A stretch of DNA of 16,647 nucleotides, taken from Pleurotus ostreatus/Saccharomyces cerevisiae fusant (taxonomy: Eukaryota; Opisthokonta). The position numbers and the translations under genes are program-made. Positions 1 to 8,915 of the stretch are shown one piece after another (position 1 is the first letter of the stretch; every line of letters starts with the position of its first letter). A model generated the notes under the pieces. It was given only the letters and a program-made list of their open reading frames with translations, ran no database searches and was not told where the DNA came from. The stretch spans positions 1 through 16,647 of the forward strand of contig JAMQCK010000749.1 of NCBI GenBank assembly GCA_024196135.1, read 5' to 3'.

Positions 1-489
1 TCTCTCTCGCCCAGTCCGTCCCATCTCCCACCCTCATCTTCCCTTTCCTATTGTCATTATAATGCATATTTACATTCTGCATTTTCGCGGATCACCCTCC
101 GCGCCGTTGTACTCTACTCTAATACCCTTCGCCTTTCACCCATCCTCGCATCTTGCACGCTGGATATCCCCCATTTTCCCCTTCTGTACTTTTAGCAACT
201 CGCACTTCCCCCTACCTAGACGTTCTCAGGCTCGATTCGACTGCTTGCTTTGCTGTTGACCTGGGTCTGATTGCTTTCGTGCAACCTTTCTCGTCTCGCC
301 CATCTCTTCTCTCGCCTTTCTCACTCGCCTTCCGACTCCTCGCCCATCCGATTCTCTCACCCACGCTCTAATTATCCCCCACGTATTTATTCTTACTTAG
401 TAAGCATCGCTTTCTCGTCTATACCTTAACGAACTCTTACACGAATTACGCTACGTGACACCTACATACCTACTACCCTCCCCCAAAAA
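1..489 (+). promoter_or_regulatory. CT-rich upstream region, no gene seen
   Basis: No convincing coding sequence is visible here. The first 370 bases are strongly pyrimidine-rich on the plus strand, and the stretch ends in CCCCCAAAAA directly before an ATG at 490. CT-rich leaders followed by an A-rich start context are common ahead of basidiomycete genes, so this may be a promoter and 5' leader for whatever begins at 490. The short ORFs at 62-259 and 153-371 are low-complexity Ser/Pro/Leu translations of the CT-rich DNA and have no domain signature. The promoter reading is an inference. Confidence 0.3.
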
Positions 490-672
490 ATGTCGCAGGC
501 CGACGTCTTCGAGCTCGTACCCGCGAGCTTGGAGACTCATACCCGCGTTGTCGCCCCATGTGAGGAGTTTTCCCTCCTCCTGGGGCGCAGGCCTGCGACT
601 GCTACTACTACTACTTCTACGACCAGGGGAACCCTACTTCTACGAGCAGACGCTGTACTTACGATCGGATAG
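490..672 (+). CDS. Possible small hypothetical protein (60 aa), uncertain
   Basis: An ATG at 490 in a good context (CAAAAAATG) opens a 60-codon frame ending at TAG 670-672. The product begins MSQADVFELVPASLETHTR and has a Thr-rich centre encoded by CTA-type trinucleotide repeats around 600-620. There is no signal peptide, membrane segment or recognised domain. The C-terminus (LTIG) is not a CaaX box, so it does not look like a basidiomycete pheromone precursor. The ORF contains a strong predicted hairpin at about 554-585. It could be a real short gene, a first exon whose partner I cannot identify, or chance. The main support is the start context and the CT-rich leader upstream. Confidence 0.25.
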   Translation: MSQADVFELVPASLETHTRVVAPCEEFSLLLGRRPATATTTTSTTRGTLLLRADAVLTIG

Positions 673-999
673 ACCTTAATGATCATGACGCTTCACGAAT
701 TCGGGTATGCCCCCTTCTTGGCTTCGTTTGGCTTCCAGGACTTCGCGAGGGTACGTTCGATTGGCTTCGTCGTGTGCTGACGAACGCGCCGCCAGCACTG
801 TACGCATCCCTGTTTCGCTCTCGCCCTCAGCGTAGGACGCCGCCAGCAGCGTGTGCGACAAGGCGACTGCACACGACATGCGATGGGCAGTGGGAGGTGA
901 GTCGAGGTGCTCTATGAGGTGCGTCGTGCTCTGTGCGAGGCCGCTAGCAGCTAGCTGATCTTCGCCATAGCGTTTGGCGGCGAGAAAGCGGGGATGCTT

Positions 1000-1225
1000 T
1001 GCATTGGAACCTGTTCACGCTGCATTTGGGGGCGGCTGCCGCTGTATGGAAGGCACTCTGGTCGGATGCAGGTCTGCGAAGTCTGCTTCAGCTGCATGGA
1101 AGGGCCGCAACTGTATTGGAGGGCCTGCTTTCGCGCCTTCGATTCGGTTCATCGGACGGCCTGTTCTCGATGCATTGGGCGGCCTGTTCGCGTTGTATTG
1201 GAAGGCCCGTTCTCGCTGTAGGGCG
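1000..1225 (+). repeat. Cluster of degenerate ~22 bp repeats
   Basis: The core TGYATTGGA, usually followed by AGGCC or GGCCTG and then TTCGC, recurs imperfectly at about 1000, 1021, 1043, 1093, 1112, 1171 and 1194. The first three copies are 21-22 bp apart and the last two 23 bp apart; the others are spaced more widely. It looks like an old, mutated minisatellite rather than a coding region, although overlapping short ORFs run through it. Confidence 0.5.
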
Positions 1226-1326
1226 TCATGGATCGCCTGCAGGAGCCATGGTTAGGCTGGTTCTGCTGTATAGCCATGCAGCTATATCGGTCAGCTGGCG
1301 TGCGCATGCGCGAAGGGCCATTCAGA

Positions 1327-1370
1327 GTGCTCATGAGGGTCATTCACTGTGCTCATGAGGGCCACCCACG
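1327..1370 (+). repeat. 22 bp tandem duplication
   Basis: Two adjacent 22 bp units, each starting GTGCTCATGAGGG, lie at 1327-1348 and 1349-1370. They differ at a few positions in the second half. This is a short tandem duplication next to the degenerate repeat cluster, with no coding role seen. Confidence 0.6.
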
Positions 1371-2395
1371 CATGCTGCGGTGCTGCCCTTCATGCGTGCT
1401 GCGCTGACGCCCTCGCAGTATTCACTTGCTGGTGACCGGTCGCAGCTTCCATCCGCTGGCCTCATCCCGCGAGCCACTCTTCATCCCCGGGTGACCGGAG
1501 CGGAGAGAGGAGCGAGAGACGCCAATGAGCAGTGCCTTTGTCGATGAGAATTCATCTTTGGTGGTGAGAGTTCATTCTTGACAAAGTTCATGCTTTGACG
1601 GTCAAAGTTTATCCTGGCATCCCGCGTCGACCGAGTACAGGATCCGCTCCTTTGTTGTCGCGCAGCCTTCGGGATACCGGCCATTGGTCGCGGACTGGCG
1701 CGGCGACAATGAATGGCGCGTCCACGGTGAATGATTCATTGGCGCCCACAGTGATTGTCTTCGGCTTTGAGATTTCTATAAGCAGCGTTCATGGTCCCGG
1801 CGTATATGAAGGCGACAACATAAGCTATTGAGGGCTCTGAGTCGGTACCGAGCAAATGCCGTGAGCGGGGTCGAGCTGAGAGTAATAGGGCTATGTAAGC
1901 TCATAAGCGCTGGTCTATGGGTGTTAGTGACTGCTGGGCTATGAGGGTGCTCATACATGGTAGCGCCGGGAATCACTTAGTAGCGCCACGCGATAGTAGG
2001 TCCTGGTGTTAGACCCCAGTGCCTTTGTCCATCTCGGGTGCATAATGGCACCGGATCGCCCGGGGTTTCGAGATGAAGGCACTTCGGCACATGCGTCGTG
2101 GGGCTAGGGGCCAGAGCCACTATACAGACTTCCTAACCAAGTTTTGGTGGTGCTGCAAGATACGCCTAAGTAGGCAACTATGCTGACTGTAGGCGGGAAA
2201 TATGCCAGCCAACAGCGATATTTTGACCTTGAAGCAACACTTGCCAAAGTAAGCACTTTCGGACGTCGTACCAATGCAGGGGCTGACTCGGATCCGGCAG
2301 ATTCAAGTACACCCTGCCCTATACTTAAGTCATGAGGACGACTCCTTGAGCACCTCCTCTCGACAGGATCGTGTCGGGAAGTAAGTCGAACATTG

Positions 2396-2411
2396 CACGT
2401 GCACGCACGTG
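2396..2411. promoter_or_regulatory. Paired CACGTG (E-box/G-box) elements
   Basis: Two perfect CACGTG hexamers lie at 2396-2401 and 2406-2411, with starts 10 bp apart (one helical turn), 12 bp before the first in-frame ATG of the ABC transporter. CACGTG is the core site of fungal bHLH regulators (Cbf1/Pho4/SREBP-type). If they act in the promoter, transcription would start downstream of them, which would favour the ATG at 2535 over 2424. The motif is seen directly; its use is inference. Confidence 0.35.
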
Positions 2412-2423
2412 GTACCCGGATCA

Positions 2424-5400
2424 ATGACGCTTGATCGGGCAAGTCTCTTCCCGCGACCGGCAAACACTCCGAGAGGTGCTCCAGGGCGAAACAGCGATGA
2501 TGAGGGGAACGATGCCGCCTTGTCTGCAACGGCCATGGTCTCCCCAGCGCCCTCCATCGCGGAAACGCGCACAGTCAAGGGCGATGCGGAGCAATGGACC
2601 GTCAAGGATACCCATCAGGAGAACATCTCCTTCTCCAATGTCCGGCCCGTAGATGTGAAGGTTCGCGGGTTGACGGTCGAGGTGGACGCGCCGAAGTCGA
2701 TTGTGCAGAAGCTTTCATTCAAGAAGAAGACACCGAAGGACCCGGAACAAGGTCACTCGGATAGGAAGCGCATACTGGACACGATCTCGGCGGACTTCCC
2801 CCAGGGGAGCTTGTCTGCGATATTGGGAAGCTCAGGGTCTGGCAAGGTGTGTTCCCCGTGCAATCTCCGCATATTCATACTGACATATCGCAGACAACGC
2901 TATTGAACATCTTATCTCGCCGAATGCGCAGCTCCAACTTGACTGTTGCGGGCTTGGTCGAATTCAATGGGTCGCCCAAACTATCGTCGATCTCCAATGC
3001 ATATGTCACGCAGATGGATCTACTCCTTCCTACCCTTACCGTTCGCGAAACATTGCTATATGCGGCTGCTTTGCGGCTACCAGCTTCAACTAATGCGGAG
3101 AAGCGCAAGCAGTTGGTGGAGGAGATCATCCTTGAACTGGGCCTGAAAGTGGGTGGCGCGTCCCGATCACTGCATACATGAGCTCAAGTGATTATAGGAA
3201 TGCGCCAACACCTATGTTGGCGATGGGGAATCCCACAAGGGATGCTCCGGAGGGGAACGTCGGCGCGTCAGTATCGGCGTACAAATGCTCAGCAACCCGA
3301 GCGTCTTGTTCTGCGACGAGCCCACGACGGGGCTCGACGCTACTTCCGCATACCAATTGGTGAAGACTTTGAAGTCGCTGTCGCAGAAGGGACGTACTAT
3401 CATCTGCACCATTCACCAGCCACGACACGATATCTTCTTCCTCTTCGACCGCATCACGCTACTCAGCCAAGGTCACGCCCTATACTCGGGACCCACCGAT
3501 GGTGCGCTGCCTTGGGTCGAGGGTCTCCTCCCAGGCAGCTTCCACAAGCGGGTCAATCCTGCAGACTACCTCATTCAAATCGCCGCCGTCGACTCACGCA
3601 CGCCCGAAGCCGAGTCCGAGACGCAAGGCCGATTGAACATGCTTATCCAGGCGTGGAAGAAGGAGTCGCCCAATCGGTTCAATGGTTCTGCCACCAAGGA
3701 GGGGAAGGAGTTACCCAATCCTATCAACGACGACAACCACGGCAAGATCGAGGCCGCGCCCCTCGCGCGCCAGATCGCCGTGCTCACCTCACGAACGCTG
3801 AAGACGACGATCAGAGACCCCATGGGTCTGGCTGCAGCATGGATGGAGGCCATCCTCATGGCGCTCGTCTGCGGTCTCGTTTTCCTCCAGCTCGGGAAGG
3901 ACCAAGCCGGCATCCGCTCCCGCGAAGCCGCGCTGTACATCTCAGCGGGCTTGCAAGGCTACCTCGTCCTACTCTATGAGACATGGCGCCTAGCAGGCGT
4001 CGACATTGCCCTCTTCGACCGCGAGCGCGGCGAAGGGGTTATCGGTGTCGTTGCGTGGATGGTGTCGCGTCGGTTGGCGAGAGGCCTGTTGGAGGATGTT
4101 GCAGTGCCGTTCTTGTTCTCGGTCATCTTCTACTTTATGTGCGGGTTCGACGCGGACGGGGTGCAGTTCCTCAAGTTCTTCGCCGTGATCTTGTTGAACC
4201 AGCTCATTTCGGTCACCTTTGCTGTTGTTTGCGTTGGTGTCTCGCGCGATTTCTCGATTGCGACGTTGGTTGGCAATCTCTCGTGAGTTGACTTTCGACT
4301 GTGATGTATCAATTTGCTCAACTTGTGCAGGTTCACGGTGCAGAGCTTTTCTTGTGGCTTCTTCATCCAAGCGAACTCCATTCCGGTATACGTGCGGTGG
4401 CTCAAGTGGATAGCATATATCGTGAGTTTCCTGTTTAGGCATCTTCCTGTCATGGTTTTGACACTGTGCAGTACTATGCTTTCGCCGCTCTCGCCGTCAA
4501 CGAGTTCACGGACGAGTACTACGACTGCCCGACGGGCAACGCAGCGACAGACCGAAACTGTCTGCAATATCGCGGCAACTTCATCCTACAGAACCTCTCC
4601 TTCCACCGGAACTGGTATGCAGTGCCCGTGGTGTAAGTCTCTTTGATTGGCTACATACCCTGGTACTGATCGTTGGTACAGAGTCATGTTGGCCTTCGTC
4701 GTGGGCTTCGGCATCCTTGGCGGGCTCCTGCTCAAGTTCTGGACGGTCGACATCCGCGTCGGTGGCGTGCAGCAGCCCAAAGAGGCCTCCAGGAAAGACA
4801 AGCTGACAAAAACGCGCTCCGAGCGGGACTCAACCCCACCCATCGACGTCGACTTGCTTGACTTCTCCCTCGCCATCGAGAAACCCCTCGCGCGCGGCGA
4901 GGAGGCCAAACACAAGACCATCCTCCACGGCGTGACGACCCGCTTCGAGGCCGGCGCGGTCAATGTCATCATGGGACCCAGCGGGTCGGGCAAGTCATCT
5001 TTGCTCAACACCATGGCCCTGCGCGTGCATTCCAGCCCTCTCGTGCGCTACCGCGCGGGCGGAAGGATGCTGCTGAACGGCGTCAACCCGGGCGACTCAA
5101 TTGTACGGAGTTTGTGCTCGTATGTGACGCAGGACGATAACTCGCTGTTGCCGTACCTTACTGTGCGGGAGATGCTGCACTTTGCAGCTGGGCTGAGGCT
5201 GCCGAAGGAGATGAGCAAGGAGCAGAAGCGCCAGAAGGCGGAGGAGGTGAGCGCAAAGGTTATACTTGGGTGCGGCGTCGCTGACACACGAGGGCTTTAG
5301 GTCATCCTGAAGCTTGGGTTGCGGGATTGTGCGGACATCCTCATTGGTAGCGAGTTCATCAAGGGGATTAGTGGCGGGGAGAAGCGGCGCGTTAGCATCG

Positions 5401-6973
5401 CGGTTCAGATTCTGACTGAACCCCGAATCCTAATGTATGTTGTTTTATATCCTTGCCGTGTGCTAAGTGCTAACTCGTGCTATCAGCGCCGACGAACCTA
5501 CCAGTGGATTGGACGCCTTCACGGCATCATCTATCTTAGACGTACTCAACACACTCGCGCAGGAAGGCCGCACCGTCATCATCACCATCCACCAAAGCCG
5601 CTCCGAGCTCTTCGACCAATTCGGCAATCTGCTCCTGCTCGCCAAAGGCGGCCACGTCGCCTACTCCGGCCCCGCCGCCGACATGATCGCCTACTTCACC
5701 GCCCTCGGCCACCCCTACCCGCCGATGAGCAACCCCAGCGACTGGGCGCTCGACCTCATCTCCGTCGACCTGCGCAGCGCGAAGGAGGAGGAGCTCTCCC
5801 GGGCGAAGGTGCAGAAGATCCTCGACGCGTACGACCCGAAGGCGCACTTTGACTTCGCGAAGCACCGCCAGGTCGCGCTGCCGGGGGAGCTGGGGCGCAT
5901 GCGGAAGCGGATGGCGCCGTTTTATGTCGCGCTGCCGATTTTGTTGAGGAGGGGGGTGTTGAACTTCAAGAGGCAGCCGAATTTGGGGGCGGCGAGGATC
6001 GGGCAGGTGATTGGGCTAGGAGGGGCGTTGGCGCTGTTCTTTGCGCCATTGGGTAGGGACTACTACGACGCGAGCATGAATATCGTCGGGGGCATTCGTG
6101 AGTTGATGCGATCTTTGGGGGCGAGGTCTTCTCCTGATGTCGATTGCAGAGGAAATCCTTCCCATCTACTTCGTCGGCATGTTGCAGAACGTCGCGATGT
6201 ACCCCAACGAGCGAGATGTTTTCTACAAGGTAAGTCTCATCACTAGATGATCTAGTTTACCGTGCCTGACCTCTCGTAGGAAAACGACGACCGGGCCTAC
6301 TCTCTCGAGGCGTTCTTCGTCTCTTACACCATGCTCGAGGTGCCTTTCGAGATCGTCTCCGCCCTTCTGTTCTCCCTCCTCGGCTGCATCGCCATCAACC
6401 TCAAGCGCACCGTGCCGATGTACTTCATCGTCGCGCTCAACGCATTCTGCATCGTCAGCTGCGGCGAGTCCATCGGCATCATCTTCAACACGCTCTTTCA
6501 GAGCACTGGCTTCGCACTCAACGTGACGAGCACTATCTTGTCCATCGGGACGTTCATGAGTGGTGAGTGTTACCCTTCCCCCATCTTTCTCCTCGCCCTC
6601 CTATCCTTCCCTTCCTCGCACCTTCTACCATACTCACACTCTCCCCCCTCCAGGCCTCCTCTCCGTCGACATGCCCGGCTTCCTCAAAGGCATCAACTAC
6701 ATCTCGCCCCTCAAATACGCCACCGAGAACCTCACGCCGTACACCCTCCGCGGCATGACATTCACCTGCGAGGATTTCCAGCGCCTCCCGGACGGCCGCT
6801 GTCCCTTGGAGACCGGCGAGCAGGTGCTGCAGCTGTTCCATATGGATATCGATCCCGCGCCAAGGCTGGGCGCGGTGGTGGCGACGACGGTGGTGTATCG
6901 GATTGTGGCGTATTTGGTGTTGAGGTTGGTGAGGACGGATGTTGGGGGGTTGTGGAGGAGGAGGAGGGAGTGA
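2424..6973 (+). CDS. Full-size ABCG (WHITE-type) ABC transporter
   Basis: Probable ATP-driven exporter of lipophilic compounds in the plasma or an internal membrane; substrate unknown. Exons: 2424-2846, 2894-3148, 3198-4282, 4331-4421, 4472-4632, 4682-5246, 5301-5434, 5487-6097, 6150-6229, 6280-6562, 6654-6973, giving 1335 aa. Order is NBD1-TMD1-NBD2-TMD2. NBD1 has Walker A GSSGSGKTT (K141), signature CSGGE (242-246), Walker B VLFCDE (D266, E267) and H-loop H299. NBD2 has GPSGSGKSS (K776), ISGGE (883-887), ILIADE (D907, E908) and TIHQS. TMD1 carries the ABCG-like LFDRERGEGV stretch. Both NBDs keep all catalytic residues, unlike PDR pumps whose NBD1 is degenerate, so WHITE-type is the better label. 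The first intron splits Walker A between K141 and T142. The start is uncertain: ATG 2424 has a weak context, while in-frame ATG 2535 (GGCCATGG) is strong and would give 1298 aa. Confidence 0.93.
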
Positions 6974-7331
6974 GGGATGGTAGGTGAGGATGTGATATAA
7001 TGGGCAAGGGGGTGAGGGGGAAAGGGGAGTGAAGGAGAAAGGGGAAGTGAAGGAAGCAGGGGGATGTCATCTTGTTATCTTGTCTTGCATCTTGGATGGA
7101 AGGATTGTATCTATACAAGCGCATAATCTTATACCTACCTTATCATACGCAAGGCGTTCTTGTTGACTATAGCTAGTGGCTACTATCGAGTATGTTCACT
7201 GGCTTGACTGTACGGGATTTTCGCATTGTGAGTTCAAGTTGATGTTCACCAAAGCACAGCGTTGTACATCATGCAAAAGTTACAAATACATAGGCGTGTG
7301 TTACAGTTCAGTCCGTGGCGCGTCAACAATC
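6974..7331. other. Convergent 3' intergenic region with purine tract
   Basis: This 358 bp spacer separates the convergent ends of the ABC transporter (+) and the small coiled-coil gene (-), so both 3' UTRs and poly(A) sites should lie here. A nearly uninterrupted purine run covers about 7007-7062, with two similar 17-18 bp units starting GGGGAGTGAAGG and GGGGAAGTGAAGG. I see no AATAAA consensus, RNA gene or ORF of interest. Confidence 0.5.
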
Positions 7332-8049
7332 TCATGCGTGCTTGTTGGCCTCTTTGCGAGCCGCCTCTGCGGCTTCCGCGGCCTTAGCAGCGGCAGCCTT
7401 CTTGGCCTCCTCCGCCTTTGCCTGCGCGTCATCGGCCTTGCTGCTGCCCCAGCTGAGCCAGCTGAACCAGCCCTTCTTGGCCTGCGCCTCCTTCTCCTCC
7501 GCCTCGCGCTTCGCCGCGTCGCTGGTTACGTGCACAAAGCTCTTCGCATCCTGCCACTGCTCCTTCGCCGCCGTCTTGTACTTGTCGAGCTCCGCGCCCG
7601 CGGCAGCCTTGCCGCCCTCCCACTGGTTCTGCGCCTCCTTCTTGTACACGTCGAGCTCCGCGGCGGCCTGGTCGCGCGCGGAGGCGGCACGCGCGGCGGC
7701 GGCGTCCTGCAATTCGGAGGCTTTAGCGCGCAGTCGCTGCTGGTCGGCTTCTGCTCTCGCCTTTGCGCGCTTCAGCTCGTCCTCGGGCTCCTGCGAGAAG
7801 TAGTAGTACCCGCCGCCGGCCGCGGCGAGGGCGAGGACGGTGTAGAGGACGGCGTTGGAGGACTTGGGGGGCTGCTCGAGTGGGGGGACGTCCGCGTACG
7901 TGCGGCGCGATACGGTGTTTCTCGGCTGGGGGATGGCGACATCAGGATCGCGTATGAGAGGAGAAGCGAATAAGACGCACCAAGGTCGCTGCGCGCATCT
8001 GTGCGCCCCTGCGAACGGCGTTGGAAACGGTGCGGGTGGCCATGGACAT
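7332..8049 (-). CDS. Small mitochondrial-type membrane protein with Ala-rich coiled coil
   Basis: Two exons on the minus strand: 8049-7981 and 7925-7332, joined across a 55 bp intron (GTGCGT...CCCCAG, phase 0), give 220 aa. ATG 8049 has a good context (ATCACCATGTCC); a second in-frame ATG follows two codons later. Residues 1-34 are rich in Arg, Ser and Ala with no acidic residue, which fits a mitochondrial presequence. One membrane segment spans about 47-66, ending GGGYYYF. The rest is a highly charged Ala/Lys/Glu helix (about 70-220), likely coiled coil. It contains a 22-residue internal repeat of the form ELDxYKxxAxxQW (113-125 and 135-147) and a Trp-rich patch, GWFSWLSWG, near 175-183. I infer a single-pass mitochondrial inner-membrane protein. 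The layout recalls fungal proteins loosely named 'calcofluor white hypersensitive protein', but that match is from memory and unverified. Confidence 0.75.
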
Positions 8050-8138
8050 GGTGATGGGAGTAAAGATGGGTGGTGATGAGGAGAGAAGCTGCGAGGAAGG
8101 TTCGGATGGATATGACGAGCTGGCGCGTGCGCGACGTC

Positions 8139-8145
8139 TTATATA
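8139..8145 (-). promoter_or_regulatory. Candidate TATA box for the coiled-coil gene
   Basis: The sequence TATATAA on the minus strand lies about 90 bp upstream of ATG 8049. Sequence and distance fit a fungal core promoter; no transcription start can be confirmed from the sequence. Confidence 0.45.
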
Positions 8146-8820
8146 CAGCAGGGAGCCGCGCGGATGACGCGTGTGATGTCATCTGCGCGTTCCGCTGAAC
8201 TCATAATTCACGAGGTCATACACGGCAATCATCGCAAGTCGGCAGGGGGAGTAGGGGCCAGTGAAGAAACATGGGCCGCAGCGAGTTCGAGGAAGGATGA
8301 GGAAGGAGGAAAACATGAGCTTGTGGGCGCTCCTTTGTTGTGCCTTTTTTGGGTGATGACACGTGGAAAGTCAACATATGGTCAGGTGACTTTGTTCGCA
8401 CGACACGGCGCGTGTTTCGTTCGGCGCTTGTCCGGTTCCTTCACCTACTTAGCGCCCTGATGAGCTCCTTCTTCACATCTTGTCTAGCACCATGTCACTC
8501 TCTCAATCAATTGTCGGCGAGCATGGATGTAGTATGGCGGTGTATCGGCATCATCACCGTCAAGTCTGTGTCCTTTGAACCATAATCGGCGCTGCCATAA
8601 CAAGCGCCCTCCGCGTTTCTCAATGTCAAAGGCTATAGCGCGCTCTGTTCGCCGCCTTATCCTGTGGTAGGGCGCACATTCAACCGTTTCAACCTCCATC
8701 TTGTACGTGTAAATGCGTGAAGTAGCGTCCTGACAAGCCACATATGGAGACCAGCGCGCAGGTAGGCGATGCCCGTCCCTTCCGGAGAATGCGGACGTAC
8801 CTACGGGTATGGATAGGGAA

Positions 8821-8830
8821 AGTATAAGTG
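8821..8830 (+). promoter_or_regulatory. Candidate TATA-like element for the ADH gene
   Basis: AGTATAAGTG lies about 90 bp before ATG 8916 and is followed by CT-rich DNA that continues to just before the CCGCAACAATGG start context. This is a typical fungal core promoter layout; the evidence is motif and spacing only. Confidence 0.4.
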
Positions 8831-8915
8831 CAGGCCCTTTCGTCTCAGACAATCACTTCTCTCCCTGCTTTCATCTCCTCTTATCTACTAACTCAACTCA
8901 ACCTCCACCGCAACA

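Larger units (their letters stand above)
673..2395. other. Long gene-free stretch with degenerate repeats
   Basis: About 1.7 kb with no ORF that looks like protein on either strand: frames are short, overlap on both strands and match no family I recognise. It holds a cluster of degenerate repeats (1000-1225), a 22 bp tandem duplication (1327-1370), a short perfect palindrome (1593-1607), an inverted repeat (CAATGAAT at 1707 and ATTCATTG at 1734) and a 12 bp direct repeat (AGTGCCTTTGTC at 1531 and 2018). I see no terminal repeats, transposase or reverse-transcriptase motifs. It may be decayed repeat DNA plus the distal promoter of the ABC transporter. A GTAAGT donor-like site at 2381 could belong to a 5' UTR intron of that gene. 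Confidence 0.4.
8050..8915. promoter_or_regulatory. Divergent promoter region between coiled-coil gene and ADH
   Basis: This 866 bp region lies between two divergent start codons and contains no convincing ORF or RNA gene. On the minus strand TATATAA (8145-8139) sits about 90 bp upstream of the coiled-coil gene start. On the plus strand AGTATAAGTG (8821-8830) sits about 90 bp before the dehydrogenase ATG and is followed by a CT-rich initiator-like tract (8849-8880). A CACGTG box lies at 8360-8365 and a CRE-like TGATGTCA at 8174-8181. Both genes could share regulatory elements; use of these sites is inferred from motif and position only. Confidence 0.5.

Noticed and set aside
490..672. Basidiomycete mating pheromone precursor
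   Set aside because: The size fits, but the C-terminus LTIG lacks the CaaX cysteine.
676..879. Minus-strand 67 aa ORF
   Set aside because: No recognisable domain or good start context and no supporting neighbours; chance ORF most likely.
1593..1607. Perfect palindrome CTTTGAC-G-GTCAAAG as an operator
   Set aside because: The palindrome is real, but it lies over 800 bp from any confident gene start; too little context to call it a regulatory site.
2104..2529. Minus-strand 141 aa ORF upstream of the ABC transporter
   Set aside because: No family motif, Arg/Ser/Pro-rich composition, and it overlaps the transporter's first exon on the other strand.
2424..6973. PDR-type pleiotropic drug-resistance transporter
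   Set aside because: NBD1 has a normal Walker A Lys and the PDR hallmarks were not seen; the WHITE-type ABCG match is better.
7176..7973. Plus-strand 265 aa Leu/Arg/Gly-rich ORF
   Set aside because: It is antisense to the Ala-rich coiled-coil gene; GC-rich codons of that gene keep the opposite strand open. The minus-strand gene has a start, intron, membrane segment and coherent composition.
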